Numbered from the stretch's first letter, positions 1-7,728 are shown. The stretch: DNA of 32,031 nt from Bacteroidales bacterium UBA1458 (GCA_002325785.1 DCSU01000077.1:34903-66933), one strand, 5' to 3'. Made by a program: numbers and translations. Notes: generated by a model from the sequence alone, not told the origin.

Positions 1-204
1 AACTTCATCGGTGAAGGTTATTGCCAGAGGAGGACATACATTGGCACATGTTTCACATCCCACACAGTTGGCATCATCAACCACAGGCTTTCCCCTGAAG
101 TCTTTGAAAGGCACATGCTCCACGGCCGGGAATTTTGATGTATATGCCGGTGTGACCAGTGATATCACTGCTTCCTTCAGCTCTCTGAGTTTGGGGTACT
201 TCAT
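1..204 (-). CDS. NuoI/MbhN-like 4Fe-4S ferredoxin subunit (partial, 3' end outside window)
   Basis: This is the last visible cistron of the membrane hydrogenase operon; only its first 68 residues are in the window. It begins with ATG at 204 in an ATGA overlap with the mrpG stop, which fixes the start. Residues 47-57 carry a C-x2-C-x2-C-x3-CP motif (C47, C50, C53, C57), the first half of a two-cluster ferredoxin. By position and family the protein should be the peripheral-arm subunit that passes electrons from ferredoxin to the NuoB-like subunit, as MbhN does in archaeal Mbh and NuoI in complex I. The second cluster and the C-terminus lie beyond the edge, so completeness cannot be judged. Confidence 0.8.
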   Translation of the reverse strand, partial: MKYPKLRELKEAVISLVTPAYTSKFPAVEHVPFKDFRGKPVVDDANCVGCETCANVCPPLAITFTDEV

Positions 205-527
205 TTCACTGCCTCCCTGTAATCATCTTTCACACTCCTTTTATCCATTTTCGTCCCAAAATGGTATGCCCCCCTCACGAGGGCGTGTGCAGCCACCGTA
301 GCGGTGAAGAAGAGGATCGGAATGGCCACCAGGGCTCTGAATCCTGCACTTCCGATGCCGAAGTGCACAAGTACACCGAGAAGGATACTGCAGCACCCCA
401 GTGTCACACACTTGGTGGCTGCCTGGAGCCTGTTATACATGTCTGGAAGCCGGATCAACCCGATACACCCGAAGATGTTAAAGAGAACTCCTACCGATAT
501 TAAGATTATGGCTGCCATATCATTCAT
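201..527 (-). CDS. mrpG: Mrp-type Na+/H+ antiporter subunit G
   Basis: This 108-residue protein has three hydrophobic helices and the MnhG/MrpG/PhaG family pattern: an N-terminal helix, then IRLPDMYNRLQAATK, then two more helices. In Mrp antiporters and in the Mbh hydrogenase (MbhC) this subunit is part of the sodium-handling end of the membrane arm. It overlaps mrpF by 8 bp and the next gene by 4 bp, so the block is translated as a coupled unit. An in-frame ATG three codons downstream (518) is an alternative start. The C-terminus is short and charged. Confidence 0.9.
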   Translation of the reverse strand: MNDMAAIILISVGVLFNIFGCIGLIRLPDMYNRLQAATKCVTLGCCSILLGVLVHFGIGSAGFRALVAIPILFFTATVAAHALVRGAYHFGTKMDKRSVKDDYREAVK

Positions 528-786
528 TCAGTTTTTTCCCGCTGAGATATTTTGCCAGCGTAAGGGTTCCTATAAAACTCAGTATGACCCAGGCAATGCC
601 GATATCAAGGATAAAGGCCTTGTCAGTCTGCACCGAGATAATGCCACAGATACCCACCACAAGTATACCGAAGATGTCAATGCCCACCATCCGGTCAGGT
701 ATAGTCGGTCCCCTGATGATACGGAAGAGGCAGGCTGCACACAGGGCAATCTGTAAATAGAGCAGTATATTAAGGAAACTGGTCAT
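520..786 (-). CDS. mrpF: Mrp-type Na+/H+ antiporter subunit F
   Basis: This 88-residue protein has three predicted membrane helices and the conserved RIIRGPTIPDRMVGIDIFG segment after the first helix, which identifies the MnhF/MrpF/PhaF family (MbhB in archaeal hydrogenases). In solved Mrp and Mbh structures this small subunit packs beside MrpE and MrpG and contributes conserved acidic residues to the proposed sodium path. The start ATG at 786 overlaps the mrpE stop as ATGA. The length is normal for the family. Its place between mrpE and mrpG is the canonical order. Confidence 0.92.
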   Translation of the reverse strand: MTSFLNILLYLQIALCAACLFRIIRGPTIPDRMVGIDIFGILVVGICGIISVQTDKAFILDIGIAWVILSFIGTLTLAKYLSGKKLNE

Positions 787-1268
787 TCCGCAAATTTTTT
801 AATGTATTCTTCAAATCTTCCGATTACCATCCTTGTATATTGAGCAGGGTCTTCAGACCGTATGTAGATCCAGTGTATGTACATCTCATCGCCGATGATG
901 TCAACGGTGATGGTTCCCGGTGTCATGGTTATCGAATTGGCCAGCAGTGTCCTGGCAAACTCAGATTGGAGTGTGGTTTTCACTTTCACTATCCCTGGTC
1001 TTATTGGCATAGCCGGATGGAGCACCCGGTATGCCACATCGAAGTTAGCCTTGATGCAGGCCCAGATGAAGGTCGTCAGGTAGACAATGAACCAGACCCA
1101 ACGCCGCGGCTGAAGGAATTTATAGACGTTATAGAAATAGTACCTGCCGAAGATGGCCGCTGTGATGGCTGAGGCAACGGCTCCGGCAGCAATGTTTGCT
1201 GCGCTGAATTTAAAGGTTATCAGGAGCCAGAAAACCATGGATAATATAAACAGTGCAACGTATCTCAT
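783..1268 (-). CDS. mrpE: Mrp-type Na+/H+ antiporter subunit E
   Basis: This 161-residue protein belongs to the MnhE/MrpE family (MbhA in Mbh). It has two to three N-terminal helices, then a soluble C-terminal domain with the family signatures SEFARTLLANSITMTPGT and DEMYIHWIY. MrpE is needed for assembly and cation exchange of Mrp complexes. The ATG at 1268 lies one base after the mrpD stop, and the stop overlaps mrpF. Length and order are ordinary, and no anomalies are visible. Confidence 0.93.
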   Translation of the reverse strand: MRYVALFILSMVFWLLITFKFSAANIAAGAVASAITAAIFGRYYFYNVYKFLQPRRWVWFIVYLTTFIWACIKANFDVAYRVLHPAMPIRPGIVKVKTTLQSEFARTLLANSITMTPGTITVDIIGDEMYIHWIYIRSEDPAQYTRMVIGRFEEYIKKFAE

Positions 1269-1269
1269 A

Positions 1270-2811
1270 TCACATTCCGGTTATCTGTGAGGAATATTTC
1301 ATCTGGTCCATCAGTATGTCAGTTGCCGGTGAGAGTACCGTTTCACGTATGCCCGGCAGCGCCAGCAGACTGAGCAGCAGGCATATTAGAGCCAGGGTGA
1401 CCATGCTAAGCAGCATGGGCAGAGGCACTTCCCTGATCTCTTTTTGGATCTTCCCTGGTTCTGTATTGTAAAAGGCATAACGTTGGAACTTCATGAACGA
1501 TGCCAGGGTGATTATGCTGACGAGGGCTGCAAGTGCAGCGAGTAAATAGAAGCGGCCCATCACTGCTGCGACTATTATTATCAGTTTACTGAAGAATCCG
1601 TTGAAGGGGGGAATGCCTGATATTGAGAGGGAGGCTGCGAGAGATGTTGCCGAGGTGAAGGGCATGCTCCGGGCCAGTCCGCCCATCTCTCTCAGATCAC
1701 GGGTACCTGCAGAGTATTCAATGGCTCCCGCATTGAGGAAAAGAAGTCCTTTGAATGCGGCATGGTTAAGCATATGAAAAATGCCCCCGGTAATTGCAAG
1801 GGCGGCGACCTCGCTGCGGATACCTCTGGCCATGAGTATCATCCCTATGCCCACCGACATGATGACATAACCCATCTGGCTGATGCTGTGGTAAGCCAGC
1901 AGGCGTTTTATATCCCACTGGCCAATAGCAAGGAAGACACCTGCTGCCATTGAGAGGGCGCCCAGAGTGGTTATCAATATGGCCATCCCTACGGTTATTT
2001 CGAACATATTGAAGAAGAGACGTATAATGACGTAGATGCCAACGGCTTTGATAAGCACCCCGGAGAGCATGGCAGAGATCGGAGAGGGAGCCGACGAGTG
2101 TGCATCAGGCAGCCATGCATGAAACGGTATGATGGCAGCCTTCAGACCAAAACCGGTAAGGAGCAATATCTGGATCAGAATATAGTGCGGCCCCTGACCG
2201 CCTTCGCCGAAGACAACCCTTATATCTGCGATATTAAGTGTCTTTGCACTCCAGTATATAAAGCCGATGGCAAATAGTATCATGAATGAGGCTACTGCAC
2301 CAAGGACCTGGTATTTCAAAGTTGCCTCAAGTTCATTCTTCTCCACCCCAAAGGCCACAAGGGCATAGGATGATATGACCGAGATCTCGAGAAAGACAAA
2401 AATGTTGAAGATGTCGCCGCTCAGCACAACCCCGTTCATTCCTGCAATCATCAGGCAGAAGAGTGAATAAAAGTAGTTTTCTGAGGTGTACCTGGCCATG
2501 TATGAGATGGAGTAGATCACAGAGAGGAGGCCGATCAGACTAATAATGCAGAGCACCAGGGCTGAGAATCCGTCATGAATCAGGTACAGGCCGATCGGGA
2601 CGCCATCCACGGGTTCCCATCCGCCGAGTGTATAGACAGAAGAGGCAGCTCCTCCCGTAATCAATAACCAGAAGCTGATGAAGGCCAGAAGGAGCAGGGT
2701 TGCCAGGGCCATAATCCTGGGGACACCGGTAATGAACCTGCCCAGAATCATTATCAGGAATGCACCGGCCAGGGGTACGGCAACGAGTAGCGGTATGAGC
2801 GGATTCATCAT
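1270..2811 (-). CDS. mrpD: Antiporter-like proton/cation-channel subunit, MrpD/NuoM type
   Basis: This 513-residue, very hydrophobic protein has about 14 predicted helices and belongs to the NuoL/M/N-MrpA/D family (MbhH in Mbh). The key ion-path residues are present: the TM5 glutamate in FLEISVISSYA (E142), the TM7 lysine in GLKAAIIPFHAWLPDAH (K224) and the TM8 lysine in GVLIKAVG (K255). MSVSGIPP-like residues are also present as SISGIPPFNGFFSK. It should therefore be a functional pumping subunit. It starts directly after the mrpC stop with two tandem ATG codons, and the first is used here. Together with the NuoL-like gene at 4616-6517 it gives this complex two antiporter-type channels. Confidence 0.93.
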   Translation of the reverse strand: MMNPLIPLLVAVPLAGAFLIMILGRFITGVPRIMALATLLLLAFISFWLLITGGAASSVYTLGGWEPVDGVPIGLYLIHDGFSALVLCIISLIGLLSVIYSISYMARYTSENYFYSLFCLMIAGMNGVVLSGDIFNIFVFLEISVISSYALVAFGVEKNELEATLKYQVLGAVASFMILFAIGFIYWSAKTLNIADIRVVFGEGGQGPHYILIQILLLTGFGLKAAIIPFHAWLPDAHSSAPSPISAMLSGVLIKAVGIYVIIRLFFNMFEITVGMAILITTLGALSMAAGVFLAIGQWDIKRLLAYHSISQMGYVIMSVGIGMILMARGIRSEVAALAITGGIFHMLNHAAFKGLLFLNAGAIEYSAGTRDLREMGGLARSMPFTSATSLAASLSISGIPPFNGFFSKLIIIVAAVMGRFYLLAALAALVSIITLASFMKFQRYAFYNTEPGKIQKEIREVPLPMLLSMVTLALICLLLSLLALPGIRETVLSPATDILMDQMKYSSQITGM

Positions 2812-3150
2812 TTACCCTCTTAAGTTCTTTATCTCCCTTATGTCAAAGGTCCCGTATTTCCTGTAGATCCTGATGATCACCGCCATCAGCATGGCTGTCG
2901 TGGCAAGGCCGATCACAATTGCTGTGAGTACCATTGCCTGGGGCAGCGGATCAACATATGTTTTGACAGGGTCAGCCATGTCAACAATAGGAGCGACCCC
3001 TCCTTCCCTGTATCCTATCAAAGCCAGGAAGAGAAAACAGCTGAACTCCATAACAGACAGAGATATGGCAATCTTGATCAGGTTTCTCCTTGTTATCACG
3101 CCGTACAAGCCGGTAAGGAACAGTATGAAGCATAGCCAGTAGACCGTCAT
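2812..3150 (-). CDS. mrpC: Mrp-type antiporter subunit C (NuoK-like)
   Basis: This 112-residue protein has three helices and belongs to the MnhC/MrpC/NuoK family (MbhG in Mbh). Signatures are GLYGVITRRNLIKIAISLSVMEF in the first half and DPLPQAMVLTAIVIGLATTAM in the second, the latter typical of MrpC. The E in VMEF matches the membrane glutamate conserved in this family. NuoK-type subunits relay the conformational or electrostatic signal from the redox arm to the antiporter subunits. The ATG at 3150 overlaps the mrpB stop as ATGA, and the stop abuts mrpD. Confidence 0.93.
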   Translation of the reverse strand: MTVYWLCFILFLTGLYGVITRRNLIKIAISLSVMEFSCFLFLALIGYREGGVAPIVDMADPVKTYVDPLPQAMVLTAIVIGLATTAMLMAVIIRIYRKYGTFDIREIKNLRG

Positions 3151-3584
3151 TTCAGTATCTCCTCTTTAAATATTACCAGGGCCAGGAAAATGGTAAGGAT
3201 GGATGCGGCGACCTCAATCCCGACAAATATGTTGTAGAGCGGCAGGAATCCTGCGCTGATAAGTTCGCCCGGTGTTCCGTGGGGCAGCCAGTTGGTAAAG
3301 AATATCTTTGCGCCAACAAGAAGGCCTGAAAGAGCCAGCAAAAGAAAGATCAGGATAGCCAGATTCTCATACAGGGTGGAGCCTCTCTCCTCCCTGACAA
3401 GGTGCAGGAAATCACTCCCGAAAGCCAAAATCAGAAGGATGAATGATCCTGCGAGGATCACTCCCCCTGCAAAACCCCCTCCTGGTGTAAGATGCCCGTG
3501 CAGTATGATATAGATGCCATACAGGAATATTATCCCGGCAATCAGCTGCGTCGTCTTCTTTACTATGACTGTCATTCCTTTCAT
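3147..3584 (-). CDS. mrpB: Mrp-type antiporter subunit B (MbhF-like)
   Basis: This 145-residue protein has about four helices and the MnhB/MrpB family signature HGHLTPGGGFAGGVILAG near residues 29-46. It corresponds to MrpB, or MbhF in membrane hydrogenases. The ATG at 3584 is taken as the start; an in-frame ATG three codons on (3575) is an alternative. Upstream lies the inserted four-helix-bundle cassette, which separates this gene from the MbhD-MbhE fusion. All other junctions in the operon are no more than about 14 bp. It overlaps mrpC by 4 bp. Confidence 0.92.
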   Translation of the reverse strand: MKGMTVIVKKTTQLIAGIIFLYGIYIILHGHLTPGGGFAGGVILAGSFILLILAFGSDFLHLVREERGSTLYENLAILIFLLLALSGLLVGAKIFFTNWLPHGTPGELISAGFLPLYNIFVGIEVAASILTIFLALVIFKEEILK

Positions 3585-3606
3585 GAGGCATTATAATGAT
3601 TTAAGA

Positions 3607-3637
3607 ACAAGGATTAACGATTTATGATTTTTGAAGT
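3607..3637. repeat. Left 31-bp inverted repeat of the four-helix-bundle cassette
   Basis: The segment runs from ACAAGGATTAACGATTT to TTGAAGT. It pairs as an inverted repeat with 4035-4065, matching at 25 of 31 positions when the right copy is reverse complemented. Invariant blocks are ACAAGGA, GATTTA, GATTT and GAAGT. It overlaps the stop codon and last codons of the four-helix-bundle gene. Confidence 0.7.
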
Positions 3638-4026
3638 ATTTGATTAGTTTTAATATTCATATTTTTCTGCGCTGTCTCTGTACTTTTGACAAAAATTGAG
3701 ATAAGTTCATTATTTTCTATCAAAGCTTCTCTCTTAAGCTCATCATTTGTATAAAGCTTTGATCTGTTAATTATTTTGAGACATACATAAGTTTCCCTCA
3801 GCTCTTTCAGAACAATCTTGATCTTATGTATAAAGTCTTTTCTTGATCCTCCGCTCTGTGCCTCCCCATAATTTAATGCCGGTGATGTTCCTGAGCGTAT
3901 AAGCTGGCCAGAGAGATGATTGCCGGAAAATGTAGACGGCATACTTTCTGCAATCCTTATAGTTGTCACAGCAAAGTCTATCAGCCTCTCCTCAAGATCA
4001 AACTTATTTATCTTCTGAACGCTCAT
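3622..4026 (-). CDS. Four-helix-bundle protein (S23 / 23S rRNA intervening-sequence protein family)
   Basis: The predicted 134-residue protein has the four-helix-bundle (TIGR02436/S23-like) pattern: DLEERLIDFAVTTIRIAESMP, then GNHLSGQLIRSGTSPALNYGEAQ, then SRKDFIHKIKIVLKELRETYVCLKII, then ELISIFVKSTETAQ. The family occurs inside rRNA intervening sequences, as stand-alone genes, and as the Avd accessory protein of diversity-generating retroelements. No rRNA or reverse transcriptase is present here. The biochemical role is unknown; a basic nucleic-acid-binding bundle is the usual suggestion. ATG 4026 is preferred over an in-frame TTG at 4035. It lies inside a repeat-bounded cassette in the same direction as the operon, so it would be co-transcribed with hydrogenase genes to which it has no obvious link. 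Confidence 0.85.
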   Translation of the reverse strand: MSVQKINKFDLEERLIDFAVTTIRIAESMPSTFSGNHLSGQLIRSGTSPALNYGEAQSGGSRKDFIHKIKIVLKELRETYVCLKIINRSKLYTNDELKREALIENNELISIFVKSTETAQKNMNIKTNQILQKS

Positions 4027-4034
4027 TTTACACA

Positions 4035-4065
4035 ACTTCGGAAATCCTAAATCATCATTCCTTGT
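4035..4065. repeat. Right 31-bp inverted repeat of the four-helix-bundle cassette
   Basis: The segment runs from ACTTCGGAAATCC to CATTCCTTGT. It is the inverted partner of 3607-3637 (25 of 31 identical after reverse complementing). It lies just upstream of the four-helix-bundle start codon and 8 bp from the stop of the MbhD-MbhE fusion gene. Confidence 0.7.
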
Positions 4066-4072
4066 TCATTAT

Positions 4073-4603
4073 TCATCCTTTTTTCCCTCTTATCCTCAGA
4101 ATTGTCAGCACGCCGAGCACTGCGGTGACGAGCACCGTCGCCTCGCCCAGGGTATCGTATCCTCTGAAGTCGAAGATCACGCCGGTCACCAGGTTGACGC
4201 TGCCCGTCTTATCTGCTGCACCGTTGACGTACGCGTCAGCCATCCTTAAGGTATTCTCTCCGAACGGTGCAAGAGGAGCTGAAGCTTTGCCGAGGAACCA
4301 GAACAGGATCAGCAGCATCAGCACGGCCGTGCCGGCAGTGACCCAGGCACGGGCGTCGAACTTGCCGTAAGCTTCCACCCGGGAGCTGTCGAGTACCACA
4401 GCCACCATGATGATAAGCGTGATTGTCTCAACGACGATCTGCACTATAGCCAGGTCAGGCGCTTTCAGCAGCAGGAAACAGATGACAAGACTGTATCCGA
4501 CAATTCCTCCTGCTATAACCGCTGAGAGTATATCCCTGGCATGGATGGCGTAAATCGCACCCAGTATCATAAATCCAATTATAACCGATATTGCCAGTTC
4601 CAT
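4073..4603 (-). CDS. MbhD-MbhE fusion (DUF4040 plus MrpA C-terminal-like domain)
   Basis: The 176-residue protein joins two subunits that are separate in archaeal Mbh. Residues 1 to about 75 form three helices with the DUF4040/MbhD pattern (ILSAVIAGGIVGYSLVICFLLLKAPDLAIVQIVVETI). After a charged linker, residues about 85-176 match MbhE and the MrpA C-terminus, including VTGVIFDFRGYDTLGEATVL. In Mrp antiporters these domains are the C-terminal part of MrpA, so this gene and the NuoL-like gene just upstream form a split MrpA. The ATG at 4603 follows the previous stop by 12 bp. The downstream junction is interrupted by the inverted-repeat cassette. Confidence 0.88.
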   Translation of the reverse strand: MELAISVIIGFMILGAIYAIHARDILSAVIAGGIVGYSLVICFLLLKAPDLAIVQIVVETITLIIMVAVVLDSSRVEAYGKFDARAWVTAGTAVLMLLILFWFLGKASAPLAPFGENTLRMADAYVNGAADKTGSVNLVTGVIFDFRGYDTLGEATVLVTAVLGVLTILRIRGKKG

Positions 4604-4615
4604 ATTTCCAGTTTG

Positions 4616-6517
4616 TCAGATCATTATCAGCAACATGATTATCAGTCCGGCGCAGACCCAGATGATATATCCGGGAAGTACACCTGTATGAGCGCTGCTC
4701 AGTCCTCCGCTTAGCCAGAATACGGCCTTTTTAGAGAGGTCGTAGATGTCAAAGGTCTTTTCTTCTGCTCTCTCATATATACGTGAGAAAAGTTTGAACT
4801 CGGAAAAAGTCTTGTAGAACTCGGGAGCAGGAAAGGATGCTCCCAGCTTTTCTGCGTTCTCGCCGCCGATGAAGTTCTCTTCGGCCCTGAATTTCTTCTT
4901 TCCGGTGGCGAGGTAGATGAGGAAGCCAAGGATAATTGAGATCAGTACCAGGAGTGAGACTAACGAAGAACTCCAGAGGCCGTTGAAGCTAAACGCGCCT
5001 ACAACCGGGGTAAAGAGTTTTGGGATAATAATCCCCGTGGCAAAGACTCCGAAGATGACACATAACAATGCCAGAACTGCCATCGGGAACCACATTAAAA
5101 ACGGCACCTCCCTGATTTTGGCCATGGCAGGATCTCTTCTTCCGAGGAAGATTCCCCCGATAAATTTGACAAAACTGGCAAGGGTAAGCGCAGAGCCAAA
5201 TACTGCCAGACCGAGCCACACTATCCAGAGGCTGCTGGCGATTCCCTCACCGGAACCGAAGTCGATGATCCCCTGGTAGATCATCCATTTTGATGCAAAA
5301 CCGTTAAACGGAGGTACACCTGAGATAGACATTGCAAACACCAGTGAAGCAATGAATGTGACGGGCATGGCCTTCGAAAGGCCTCCCAGCTCAGTTATGT
5401 CGCTCTTTCCTGTCTGGCGTTCAACGGCTCCGGTACTCAGGAATAATCCGCTTTTGTATATGGCATTGTTTATCATGTGGAAGAGACCGGCTGCAATCCC
5501 GACCAGGGAGCCAAGGCCAAATCCCACAATCATGTATCCCACCTGGGATACGGCATGATAACCCAGCAGTCGTTTGCAGTCGTGCTGCATCAGCGCCATC
5601 AGAACGGCAGTGATAATGGTTATTACTCCAATAGAAAGCAGAAGGAGCTGAATCCCTTCTGTCATGATAAATAGGTCGGTTGTGATCCGGGCCAGGAAAT
5701 ATATGCCCAGCAGCTTGTCTAGAGAGGCCGGCAGCAGTGCCACAGATGATGCCGGGGCGGTCTCGGAGTAGTCAGGCACCCATGAATGGAACGGGAAGGC
5801 ACCTGCCTTGGTGAAACTGCCAACAAGAAGCGCAAGGAATGCAGTGACAGTCAATATGTTATTGGTCTCAAGTGATATATTGTTGATACTCAGCGTGTCA
5901 GTCAGTCTCCACAGAAGAGCGATGCCTACAAGCATGATTGTGTCTGATGCTCCGATAAGGATCATGGTCTTCTTTGCGGCAGCAGAGCTCTTTTCATCCT
6001 TTCCGGGGATCAGCTTGTAAAGCGTGATGCCCAGGATTCCCCAGAAGATGAGAAAGAGGATCAGGTTATCAGAGAGCACTGCTCCGTATGAGCAACCCAG
6101 GGTTATCAGGAACCAGGGGTAGTAGTTGCTGACCCTGGCAGTCCTGTTATAAACCAGGGTATATATCAGTATAAGCAGCGCAAGGATGCTGATAAAGAGG
6201 ATGATCAGCTTGCTAAGGCCATCGAGGGTGAAAGTGAGGAACTCTCCGGCATTTTGAAGGAGGTCGGTATTCAGGAGAGCCATGCAGCTCCTGCTGAGCA
6301 TCTCTCCCTGGGCCGTCATCTGAGGATCAGCGGAGTAGAGTGCGACACCGAGATACCCGGTAACCAGTGTTGTTGCCAGTGCCAGTATTCCTTTGACCGT
6401 CTGAAACCTTTCAGGAATTGCAAAGAAGAGAACCCCGGCTGCCAGGGGAATGATTATAAGCATCTGGAGGTACATGCACGTGTACATGTCAGCGAATAAT
6501 TTCAGAGGTTCATTCAT
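4616..6517 (-). CDS. NuoL/MrpA-like antiporter subunit of the membrane hydrogenase
   Basis: This 633-residue, strongly hydrophobic protein of the NuoL/MrpA family has about 14-16 helices. The core is recognisable: GSFTKAGAFPFHSWVPDYSE (TM7 lysine K237), ASLDKLLGIYFLAR (TM8 lysine K268), KRLLGYHAVSQVGYM and SISGVPPFNGFASKW. The TM5 site, normally FWE, reads FWGILGIT with glycine at residue 160, so the usual pumping glutamate is absent. The C-terminal 130 residues add a cytosolic stretch and a last helix, as in longer HyfB/MrpA-type proteins. ATG 6517 is chosen over GTG 6526 because AGGTG lies 7 bp upstream; it overlaps the large-subunit stop as ATGAATGA. With the next gene it makes up a split MrpA. 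Confidence 0.9.
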   Translation of the reverse strand: MNEPLKLFADMYTCMYLQMLIIIPLAAGVLFFAIPERFQTVKGILALATTLVTGYLGVALYSADPQMTAQGEMLSRSCMALLNTDLLQNAGEFLTFTLDGLSKLIILFISILALLILIYTLVYNRTARVSNYYPWFLITLGCSYGAVLSDNLILFLIFWGILGITLYKLIPGKDEKSSAAAKKTMILIGASDTIMLVGIALLWRLTDTLSINNISLETNNILTVTAFLALLVGSFTKAGAFPFHSWVPDYSETAPASSVALLPASLDKLLGIYFLARITTDLFIMTEGIQLLLLSIGVITIITAVLMALMQHDCKRLLGYHAVSQVGYMIVGFGLGSLVGIAAGLFHMINNAIYKSGLFLSTGAVERQTGKSDITELGGLSKAMPVTFIASLVFAMSISGVPPFNGFASKWMIYQGIIDFGSGEGIASSLWIVWLGLAVFGSALTLASFVKFIGGIFLGRRDPAMAKIREVPFLMWFPMAVLALLCVIFGVFATGIIIPKLFTPVVGAFSFNGLWSSSLVSLLVLISIILGFLIYLATGKKKFRAEENFIGGENAEKLGASFPAPEFYKTFSEFKLFSRIYERAEEKTFDIYDLSKKAVFWLSGGLSSAHTGVLPGYIIWVCAGLIIMLLIMI

Positions 6518-7715
6518 GACCGGCACCTGATTTCCTTAGTTCTGATGTTCGCTTCATGGAAAGCGCGATAAGCTCGTTCGCGTTAAGGATCTTCCTTCCG
6601 GAGGAGTTGTCATAGGCTGCTGCCATTCTCTCTGTGCAGCAGTAGCACGGGTCAACGGCTGCGAGAGAGATAGTTGCATCGGCAATTGTCTGTCCGATGC
6701 ATGATTTCTTGAATGTTGCTATGTTAGTATAGCTTGGAGCCCTTATCTTATGTCTTGCCGGTGAGTTGGAGCCGTCGGATACCACAAAGTGGAATACTTC
6801 GCCCCTTGGGGCTTCGGCCCGGCCGGTACCAATTCCTTCCGGTATCTCGTTTATTTTCAGGGCTATGTCACCCTCTTTCATCTTCTCTAGGGCATCAACG
6901 CACTGTTCAATGATTGAGGCTGACTCATACATTTCAAGAAGCCTCACCTCTGCCTTGGCAAAGACGTCTCCTTCCTGGGCAGTGATCACTTTCCAGTTGA
7001 CCATTGAATAGGCGGCATAGGGGTCATCCCTTCTTACATCAATATCAATACCGGAGGCTCTGGCGGTGGGGCCCACGGCACCATAGTCAACGATATCCTG
7101 CCTGGTAAGTATCCCTACGCCTTTTGTCCTGGCGTGGATCACCGGGTCATCCATCACCGCGCCTGTCAGCAGGTCCAGCTTTTTGCGCATGACAGCCATC
7201 TCTTTTCTGATGGCCGGGATCTTAATGTTTTCGATGTCACGTCTCACTCCACCCACTTTGAACATGGCATAACTGTTCCTGTTGCCTGTTATCATCTCGA
7301 ACAGGTCAAGGACAGGTTCACGGTACTTCCATGCCCACATGAATACAGTATTGTAGCCCAGGAAATGGCCTGCGAGACCTACCCAGAGCAGGTGACTGTG
7401 AATGCGTTCAAGTTCCCCAATGATGGACCGGATATATTTTGCCCTGTCGGTGATCTCAACCCCGACAATCTCCTCAACAGCGTTTGCAAAGGCGAATGGA
7501 TGAGATGTTGAGCAGATACCGCAGATCCGTTCAACGAGGAAGAAGACCTGGTCGTAACTCTTCGACTCACTGAGCTTCTCTATGCCCCTGTGGTTATATC
7601 CGGTCTCCCATTTTATATCCGTGACTATCTCACCGTCGCAATAGAGCTTGAAGAGCTCAGGTTCTTCCTGCAGCGGGTGATAGGGTCCTATCGGTATGAG
7701 GGTCTTTCTGCTCAT
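6510..7715 (-). CDS. mbhL: Group 4 [NiFe]-hydrogenase large (catalytic) subunit, NuoD-like
   Basis: This 401-residue catalytic subunit has both nickel-binding motifs: RICGICSTSH with C65 and C68, and DPCYCCTER with C357 and C360. These four cysteines bind the Ni-Fe(CN)2CO centre and distinguish a hydrogenase from NuoD of complex I, which lacks them. After R363 come 38 residues beginning MAAAYDN, laid out like the C-terminal peptide removed from E. coli HycE by its protease, so processing after R363 is likely. ATG 7715 (MSRKTLIPIGPYHP) is chosen because this is the usual family N-terminus; longer in-frame starts would run into the upstream gene. It sits between NuoC- and NuoL-like genes. Whether it belongs to subgroup 4b, 4d or another cannot be settled by eye. 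Confidence 0.95.
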   Translation of the reverse strand: MSRKTLIPIGPYHPLQEEPELFKLYCDGEIVTDIKWETGYNHRGIEKLSESKSYDQVFFLVERICGICSTSHPFAFANAVEEIVGVEITDRAKYIRSIIGELERIHSHLLWVGLAGHFLGYNTVFMWAWKYREPVLDLFEMITGNRNSYAMFKVGGVRRDIENIKIPAIRKEMAVMRKKLDLLTGAVMDDPVIHARTKGVGILTRQDIVDYGAVGPTARASGIDIDVRRDDPYAAYSMVNWKVITAQEGDVFAKAEVRLLEMYESASIIEQCVDALEKMKEGDIALKINEIPEGIGTGRAEAPRGEVFHFVVSDGSNSPARHKIRAPSYTNIATFKKSCIGQTIADATISLAAVDPCYCCTERMAAAYDNSSGRKILNANELIALSMKRTSELRKSGAGHE

Positions 7716-7728
7716 TGTGGTAAGAGTA

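Larger units (their letters stand above)
3595..4072 (-). mobile_element. Inverted-repeat cassette carrying one four-helix-bundle gene, inserted within the hydrogenase operon
   Basis: A visibly A+T-richer segment of about 0.48 kb separates mrpB from the MbhD-MbhE fusion. It carries one small gene bounded by imperfect 31-bp inverted repeats (25 of 31 matching). The hexamer CATTAT occurs on each side, at 3589-3594 and 4067-4072, and could be a target-site duplication. Collapsing the two copies would leave a 10-bp spacer between the flanking operon genes, the normal spacing here. No transposase is encoded, so if mobile it must be moved in trans. The exact boundaries are an inference: the repeat starts 12 bp inside the left edge but only 1 bp inside the right edge. 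Confidence 0.5.

Noticed and set aside
11..756. Open frames on the plus strand opposite mrpF, mrpG and the NuoI-like gene
   Set aside because: They are antisense to well-recognised genes in coupled overlaps and show no family pattern.
3595..4072. Diversity-generating retroelement or rRNA intervening sequence
   Set aside because: Avd-type and IVP-type proteins share this fold, but no reverse transcriptase, template/variable repeat or rRNA sequence is present.
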